A DNA stretch of 64,000 bases from Nocardioides sp. SR21 (GTDB taxonomy: Bacteria > Actinomycetota > Actinomycetes > Propionibacteriales > Nocardioidaceae). The stretch covers positions 434,001 through 498,000 of the forward strand of contig NZ_JAKWJR010000002.1 of assembly GCF_022761125.1 (NCBI RefSeq). Direction: 5' to 3'. Made by a program: the position numbers and the translations under genes. The notes under the pieces were generated by a model. It did not search any database. It was not told the origin of the DNA and saw nothing but the letters and a program-made list of their open reading frames with translations. This document shows positions 59,935 through 64,000 of this stretch, piece by piece. Numbering within the stretch: position 1 is the first letter of the stretch; the number at the start of each line of letters is the position of its first letter.

Positions 59935-61295
59935 TGACCGGCCTGTTCTACCTGCTGGGTGTGCTGATCTTCGTGGTCGCCATCCTGGCCTCGATCGGCC
60001 TGCACGAGCTCGGCCACATGATCCCGGCCAAGAGGTTCGGCGGGAAGGTCACGCAGTACTTCATCGGCTTCGGACCGACCGTGTGGAGCAAGCAGGTCGG
60101 CGAGACCGAGTACGGCGTCAAGGCGATCCCGCTCGGCGGCTACGTCAAGATCGTCGGGATGCTGCCGCCGGGCGCGGAGGACCTCGCCGACGAGGTGACG
60201 TACGACGCCGAGGGCAACCAGGTCGTCAAGGTGCGCAAGTCGAACACCGGCATGTTCACCCAGCTCATCTCGGACGCCCGAGCGGCGGAGTGGGAGCTGA
60301 TCACGCCCGAGGACAACGACCGGCTCTTCTACAAGATGGCGTGGTGGAAGAAGGTCATCGTGATGGCCGGCGGGCCGACGGTGAACCTGCTCATCGCCTT
60401 CTTCATCTTCTGGGGCGTGTTCGCGACGTACGGCCAGCGGAGCGTGGAGCCCGAGCCCGGCCCGCCGGTGATCGACACCGTCTCCGAGTGCATCATCCCG
60501 TTCGACGACGAGGGCCGTGCCTGCACGTCCTCGGACCCGGCCAGCCCGGCCGTCGAGGCGGGCCTGCGCCCCGGTGACGTGATCACCAGCTTCAACGGCA
60601 CCCCGGTCGCGAACTGGGACGACCTGCGCACGATGATCCGGGGCAACTCCGACGGCGAGGCCGTGATCGGCTACGAGCGCGACGGTCAGGAGCTGACCGG
60701 AACCACCAGCACCACCGTCGAGGCCCGGCCCACGTCGGGCACGGACCTCACGCTGCGCCAGGTCGGCTTCCTCGGCGTCACGCCCACGTCGTACATCGCC
60801 GTCGAGACCGGCGGCCCGATCTACACCCTCGACCAGATGGGCACGATGACGGTCGACACCGTCAAGGCGCTGGCCACGCTGCCGGTCAAGGTCTGGGGCG
60901 TCGCCGAGGCGATCGTCGGGGTCGAGGAGCGCAAGATCGACAGCCCGGTGAGCATCGTCGGCGGCGGCCGCCTGGCCGGCGAGACGGTCTCGCACGAGGA
61001 GTTCCCGGTGCGGGAGAAGGCCGTCTTCCTGCTGATGATGATCGCCGGCTTCAACCTGTTCATCGGCCTGTTCAACTTCATCCCGCTGCTGCCGCTGGAC
61101 GGCGGGCACATCGCCGGCGCCCTCTGGGAGGCGCTGCGCCGCGGCTGGGCCCGCCTGTGGGGCCGCCCCGACCCGGGGTACGTCGACGTCGCCAAGCTGC
61201 TGCCGATCGCGTACTGCGTCGCCGCCAGCCTGCTGGTCATGGGCGTCGTGCTGATCGTCGGGGACCTCGTCGTCCCGCTCCACCTCGAGTCCTAG
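59934..61295 (+). CDS. rip1: Site-2 intramembrane metalloprotease (Rip1/RseP family)
   Basis: 453 residues from the ATG at 59934 overlapping the dxr stop. First helix contains the zinc motif HELGH (His24-Glu25-His28) followed by [17 protein letters not shown]; a PDZ domain (about 195-255: [20 protein letters not shown]); and a late helix with the LDG motif [15 protein letters not shown]50B proteases cut anti-sigma factors and other membrane proteins after a first cleavage. The region between HELGH and PDZ is longer than in E. coli RseP, and only one PDZ is seen, as in mycobacterial Rip1. Confidence 0.93.
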   Translation: MTGLFYLLGVLIFVVAILASIGLHELGHMIPAKRFGGKVTQYFIGFGPTVWSKQVGETEYGVKAIPLGGYVKIVGMLPPGAEDLADEVTYDAEGNQVVKVRKSNTGMFTQLISDARAAEWELITPEDNDRLFYKMAWWKKVIVMAGGPTVNLLIAFFIFWGVFATYGQRSVEPEPGPPVIDTVSECIIPFDDEGRACTSSDPASPAVEAGLRPGDVITSFNGTPVANWDDLRTMIRGNSDGEAVIGYERDGQELTGTTSTTVEARPTSGTDLTLRQVGFLGVTPTSYIAVETGGPIYTLDQMGTMTVDTVKALATLPVKVWGVAEAIVGVEERKIDSPVSIVGGGRLAGETVSHEEFPVREKAVFLLMMIAGFNLFIGLFNFIPLLPLDGGHIAGALWEALRRGWARLWGRPDPGYVDVAKLLPIAYCVAASLLVMGVVLIVGDLVVPLHLES

Positions 61296-61298
61296 GAT
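61293..61298 (+). promoter_or_regulatory. -10 element TAGGAT, leaderless start of ispG
   Basis: TAGGAT overlaps the protease stop codon and ends 7 nt before the ATG at 61306. Confidence 0.65.
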
Positions 61299-61305
61299 TC
61301 ACCAC

Positions 61306-62457
61306 ATGACTGCCATCAGCCTGGGCATGCCCGAGGCGCCGCCGCCGGTGCTCGCTCCCCGCCGCAAGACCCGCCAGATCAAGGTCGGCAAGGTGGGCGT
61401 CGGCAGCGAGTCCCCGGTGTCCGTGCAGTCGATGACGACCACGCTCACGTCCGACGTGAACTCCACGCTCCAGCAGATCGCCGAGCTCACCGCGACCGGC
61501 TGCGACATCGTGCGCGTCGCCTGCCCGAGCCAGGACGACGCCGACGCGCTGCCCCAGATCGCGCAGCACTCGCAGATCCCGGTGATCGCGGACATCCACT
61601 TCCAGCCGAAGTACGTCTTCGCGGCGATCGACGCGGGCTGTGCCGCCGTACGCGTGAACCCGGGCAACATCCGCAAGTTCGACGACCAGGTCAAGGAGAT
61701 CGCGCGCGCCGCGAAGGACCGCGGCACCTCGATCCGGATCGGCGTGAACGCCGGCTCGCTCGACCCGCGGCTGCTCGAGAAGTACGGCAAGGCCACGCCG
61801 GAGGCGCTGGTCGAGTCGGCCGTCTGGGAGGCCGGCCTCTTCGAGGAGCACGACTTCCACGACTTCAAGATCTCGGTGAAGCACAACGACCCGGTCGTCA
61901 TGGTGCGCGCCTACGAGCTGCTCGCCGAGGCCGGCGACTGGCCGCTGCACCTCGGCGTGACCGAGGCGGGCCCGGCGTTCCAGGGCACGATCAAGTCGGC
62001 CACGGCCTTCGGTGCGCTGCTCTCGCAGGGCATCGGCGACACGATCCGCGTCTCCCTCTCGGCCCCGCCGGTCGAGGAGGTCAAGGTCGGCATCCAGATC
62101 CTGCAGTCGCTGAACCTGCGCCCGCGCAAGCTCGAGATCGTCTCGTGCCCGTCGTGCGGCCGCGCCCAGGTCGACGTCTACACGCTCGCCGAGCAGGTGA
62201 CCGCCGGGCTCGAGGGCATGGAGGTCCCGCTGCGCGTCGCGGTCATGGGCTGCGTCGTCAACGGTCCCGGCGAGGCCCGCGAGGCCGACCTCGGAGTGGC
62301 GTCCGGCAACGGCAAGGGCCAGATCTTCGTGAAGGGCGAGGTCATCAAGACCGTGCCCGAGTCGCAGATCGTCGAGACGCTGATCGAGGAGGCCATGCGG
62401 ATCGCCGAGGGCATGGAGTCCGTCGACGGCGCGTCGGCGTCCGTCACGGTGTCCTGA
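61306..62457 (+). CDS. ispG: 4-hydroxy-3-methylbut-2-enyl diphosphate synthase (flavodoxin)
   Basis: 383 residues. TIM-barrel part: [54 protein letters not shown]. The C-terminal [4Fe-4S] domain has the ligands in [14 protein letters not shown] and [18 protein letters not shown]. It converts methylerythritol cyclodiphosphate to HMBPP. Start is fixed by a leaderless -10, so it can be transcribed apart from dxr and the protease. Confidence 0.97.
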   Translation: MTAISLGMPEAPPPVLAPRRKTRQIKVGKVGVGSESPVSVQSMTTTLTSDVNSTLQQIAELTATGCDIVRVACPSQDDADALPQIAQHSQIPVIADIHFQPKYVFAAIDAGCAAVRVNPGNIRKFDDQVKEIARAAKDRGTSIRIGVNAGSLDPRLLEKYGKATPEALVESAVWEAGLFEEHDFHDFKISVKHNDPVVMVRAYELLAEAGDWPLHLGVTEAGPAFQGTIKSATAFGALLSQGIGDTIRVSLSAPPVEEVKVGIQILQSLNLRPRKLEIVSCPSCGRAQVDVYTLAEQVTAGLEGMEVPLRVAVMGCVVNGPGEAREADLGVASGNGKGQIFVKGEVIKTVPESQIVETLIEEAMRIAEGMESVDGASASVTVS

Positions 62458-62464
62458 CACGACG

Positions 62465-62470
62465 TAGGCT
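62465..62470 (+). promoter_or_regulatory. -10 element TAGGCT, leaderless start of the DUF4081/GNAT gene
   Basis: TAGGCT ends 6 nt before the GTG at 62477; no SD. Confidence 0.65.
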
Positions 62471-62476
62471 TCGGCC

Positions 62477-63325
62477 GTGCTCACGACCCGGCACGGCGTC
62501 CGCCCGCTCGGCGCCTCCGACCTCGCCGCCTTCCTGGAGCTCGCGCGCCGGGATCCGGTCGTGAACGTCTTCGCCGACTACCGCGCGAGCACCACCAACC
62601 TCGAGCCGCGCTGGCTCGGGGGCGAGATGTGGGGCCGCTTCGAGGGCGGCACCCTCGCCGCCGCGTGCCACGTCGGCGCGAACCTCGTGCCGGTGCAGGC
62701 GACCGCCGAGGACGCCGCGGTGTTCGCCGAGCGCGCGCTCGCCCGCGGCCGCACCGTCTCCACGATCGTCGGCCCGCAGGAGGCGGTCCGGGTGTTCTGG
62801 AACGGCGTCGCCGGCAGCTGGGGCCGGCCACGCGAGGCCCGCTGGGAGCAGCCGCACCTCGAGATCGCCGGGACGCCGTCGGTCGCGCCCGACCCGCTGG
62901 TGCGGCGTACGACCCGCGACGACCTGGACGAGGTCTACCCGGCGTGCGTGGCGATGTACACCGAGGAGGTCGGGGTCTCGCCGGAGTACGGCGGGGGAGC
63001 CGAGCTCTACCGCGCCCGGGTCATGCAGCTGATCAGCCGCGGCTGGTCGTTCGCGCGGTTCGACGACGACGGCCGGCTGGTCTTCAAGGCCGAGGTCGCG
63101 TGCGCGACGCCGTACGCCGCCCAGATCCAGGGCGTGTTCGTGCCGCCTGAGTACCGCGGCCAGGGCGTCGCGACCGCCGGGATGGCCGGCGTCGTCGAGA
63201 TCGTGCGCCGCGAGATCGCGCCGGTGGTCTCGCTGTACGTGAACGACTGGAACACCAGCGCCCGCGCGGTCTACGAGAAGGTCGGCTTCCGCGAGACCGC
63301 CCGCTTCGCGACGGTGATGTTCTGA
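62477..63325 (+). CDS. GNAT acetyltransferase with N-terminal DUF4081 domain
   Basis: 282 residues. The N-terminal half (about 1-125: VRPLGASDLAAFLELARRDP, VNVFADYRASTTNLEPRWLG) matches DUF4081. The C-terminal half is GNAT: MYTEEVGVSPEYGG, AQIQGVFVPPEYRGQGVATAGMAGVVEIV with the acetyl-CoA loop, then SLYVNDWNTSARAVYEKVGFRE. A homologue sits after gcpE in mycobacteria, so the linkage is old. Substrate unknown. Confidence 0.88.
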   Translation: MLTTRHGVRPLGASDLAAFLELARRDPVVNVFADYRASTTNLEPRWLGGEMWGRFEGGTLAAACHVGANLVPVQATAEDAAVFAERALARGRTVSTIVGPQEAVRVFWNGVAGSWGRPREARWEQPHLEIAGTPSVAPDPLVRRTTRDDLDEVYPACVAMYTEEVGVSPEYGGGAELYRARVMQLISRGWSFARFDDDGRLVFKAEVACATPYAAQIQGVFVPPEYRGQGVATAGMAGVVEIVRREIAPVVSLYVNDWNTSARAVYEKVGFRETARFATVMF

Positions 63326-63681
63326 TGACGCGCTCCGCACGGTTCCTCATCGCGATCTTCGGTGTCTCCGGCGTCGTCCACCTCGTCCGCCCCGAGGTCT
63401 ACGAGCCCCTGATGCCCTCCTGGGTCCCCGCCCACCGGGCCGTGATCGTCGGCAGCGGCGTCGCCGAGCTCGCCTGCGCCGCCGGCCTCGCCGTACCCGC
63501 CACCCTGCGTACGGCCGGCTGGGCCAGCGCCCTGCTCCTCCTCGGCGTCTATCCCGGCAACATCAAGATGGCCGCCGACGCCGCGGGCACCCGCAACACC
63601 CGCTTCAAGGTCGCCGCCTTCGCCCGCCTCCCGCTGCAGGTCCCGATGATCCGCGCGGCCCTCCGCGTCGCCCGCGGCTGA
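63325..63681 (+). CDS. DoxX-like small membrane protein
   Basis: 118 residues; ATG overlaps the upstream stop (TGATG). Four hydrophobic segments; SARFLIAIFGVSGVVHLVRP and VGSGVAELACAAGLAVPATL resemble DoxX/DUF-type four-helix proteins, with a conserved His in the first helix. Function unknown. Arg-rich C-terminus faces the cytoplasm. Confidence 0.78.
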   Translation: MTRSARFLIAIFGVSGVVHLVRPEVYEPLMPSWVPAHRAVIVGSGVAELACAAGLAVPATLRTAGWASALLLLGVYPGNIKMAADAAGTRNTRFKVAAFARLPLQVPMIRAALRVARG

Positions 63682-63732
63682 GGTTCTCCACAGCTCGCTC
63701 TCACGCGGTTTCGCCTGCGCTCCGCCGGGGGA

Positions 63733-64000
63733 ATGATCGGCCCCGTGACCGGTGCTCGGGCGGTCATCGCCGCCGCAGTCCTCCTGCTCGGAGTCAGCGC
63801 TTGCTCAAGCGACGACCCGGAGCCCATCGTTGCGCCCACGCCCAGCTCGTCGGCGCCGAGCGATCCGAGCCCGAGTAGTCCGAGCACCTCGCCGGTGTCG
63901 GCGTCGTTGTCACCTGAGGAAACGGTCCGTGCCTGGGTCGACGCGCAGAATCTGGCCCTCCAGACCGGCGAGACGGATGACCTCGAGAGCTGGAGTCTCG
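63733..64000 (+). CDS. Putative lipoprotein, partial (C-terminus beyond window)
   Basis: 89 codons visible from the ATG at 63733 (a GTG at 63745 is also possible). Signal sequence with lipobox LLLGVSAC followed by SSDDPEP, so Cys lipidation is expected. A Ser/Pro-rich linker (SSSAPSDPSPSSPSTSPVSA) precedes the start of a folded domain, SPEETVRAWVDAQNLALQTG, resembling small actinobacterial lipoproteins such as DUF6318, which I can only suggest from this fragment. Confidence 0.65.
   Translation, partial: MIGPVTGARAVIAAAVLLLGVSACSSDDPEPIVAPTPSSSAPSDPSPSSPSTSPVSASLSPEETVRAWVDAQNLALQTGETDDLESWSL

Noticed and set aside
1-64000. tRNA, rRNA, insertion sequences
   Set aside because: No cloverleaf, no rRNA sequence and no transposase-like protein were seen in any part.

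Overview
The window is chromosomal DNA of a high-GC actinobacterium, most likely a Nocardioides-type member of the Propionibacteriales. The evidence is GTG starts, 'TAC-GCC/GTA-CGC' codon habits, a DUF2469 gene, the conserved actinobacterial translation/cell-envelope gene order, and dispersed ggtcgag...tcgagacc repeats that I recall from Nocardioides genomes. I see no rRNA, tRNA, CRISPR array, prophage or transposase.

Two blocks are core genome. At 2.4-19.5 kb: rpsP, khpA, rimM, trmD (fused to a GNAT domain), rplS, lepB, rnhB, a second lepB, a DUF2469 gene, yraN, comM, dprA, xerC, a GNAT gene, an M23-like gene on the opposite strand, rpsB, tsf, pyrH, frr, cdsA, a small membrane protein, rlmN. 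At 58.8-63.7 kb: dxr, a site-2 protease, ispG, a DUF4081/GNAT protein, a DoxX-like protein. Together they follow the order I remember for Mycobacterium tuberculosis Rv2909c to Rv2867c, so the roughly 39 kb between rlmN and dxr is an accessory insertion relative to that order.

The accessory block has several modules. (1) 19.6-24.4 kb: a glycosyltransferase, then on the minus strand a Tat-exported metallophosphoesterase, a LOG-like protein and a RIO-type kinase. (2) 24.7-30.5 kb, minus strand: a sulfur operon in the order MBL-fold/rhodanese protein, exported SBP56-like (methanethiol-oxidase-like) protein, an uncharacterised exported protein with a copper-domain-like Ig region, and a YeeE/YedE sulfur transporter. 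(3) 30.6-32.7 kb: a secreted M1 peptidase and a secreted beta-rich protein. (4) 32.7-46.3 kb: a polyamine/agmatine regulon with a PuuB-like oxidase, an Lrp regulator, a PotDABC importer, an aminotransferase, an agmatinase-family enzyme, an amidohydrolase, an aminoaldehyde dehydrogenase and a saccharopine-dehydrogenase-like protein; similar candidate operators lie in its two divergent intergenic regions, and a 0.7 kb tandem-repeat array separates its two halves. (5) 46.3-57.4 kb: a sensor kinase, a polysaccharide deacetylase, a PPOX protein, a fused asymmetric ABC exporter, a membrane acetyltransferase-like protein and a deacylase pair. (6) gabT at 57.5-58.8 kb can take GABA from the polyamine pathway onward.

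One signal recurs through both core and accessory DNA: at least 14 genes have a TANNNT hexamer exactly 6-7 nt before the start codon and no Shine-Dalgarno sequence, which predicts leaderless mRNAs and fixes those starts.
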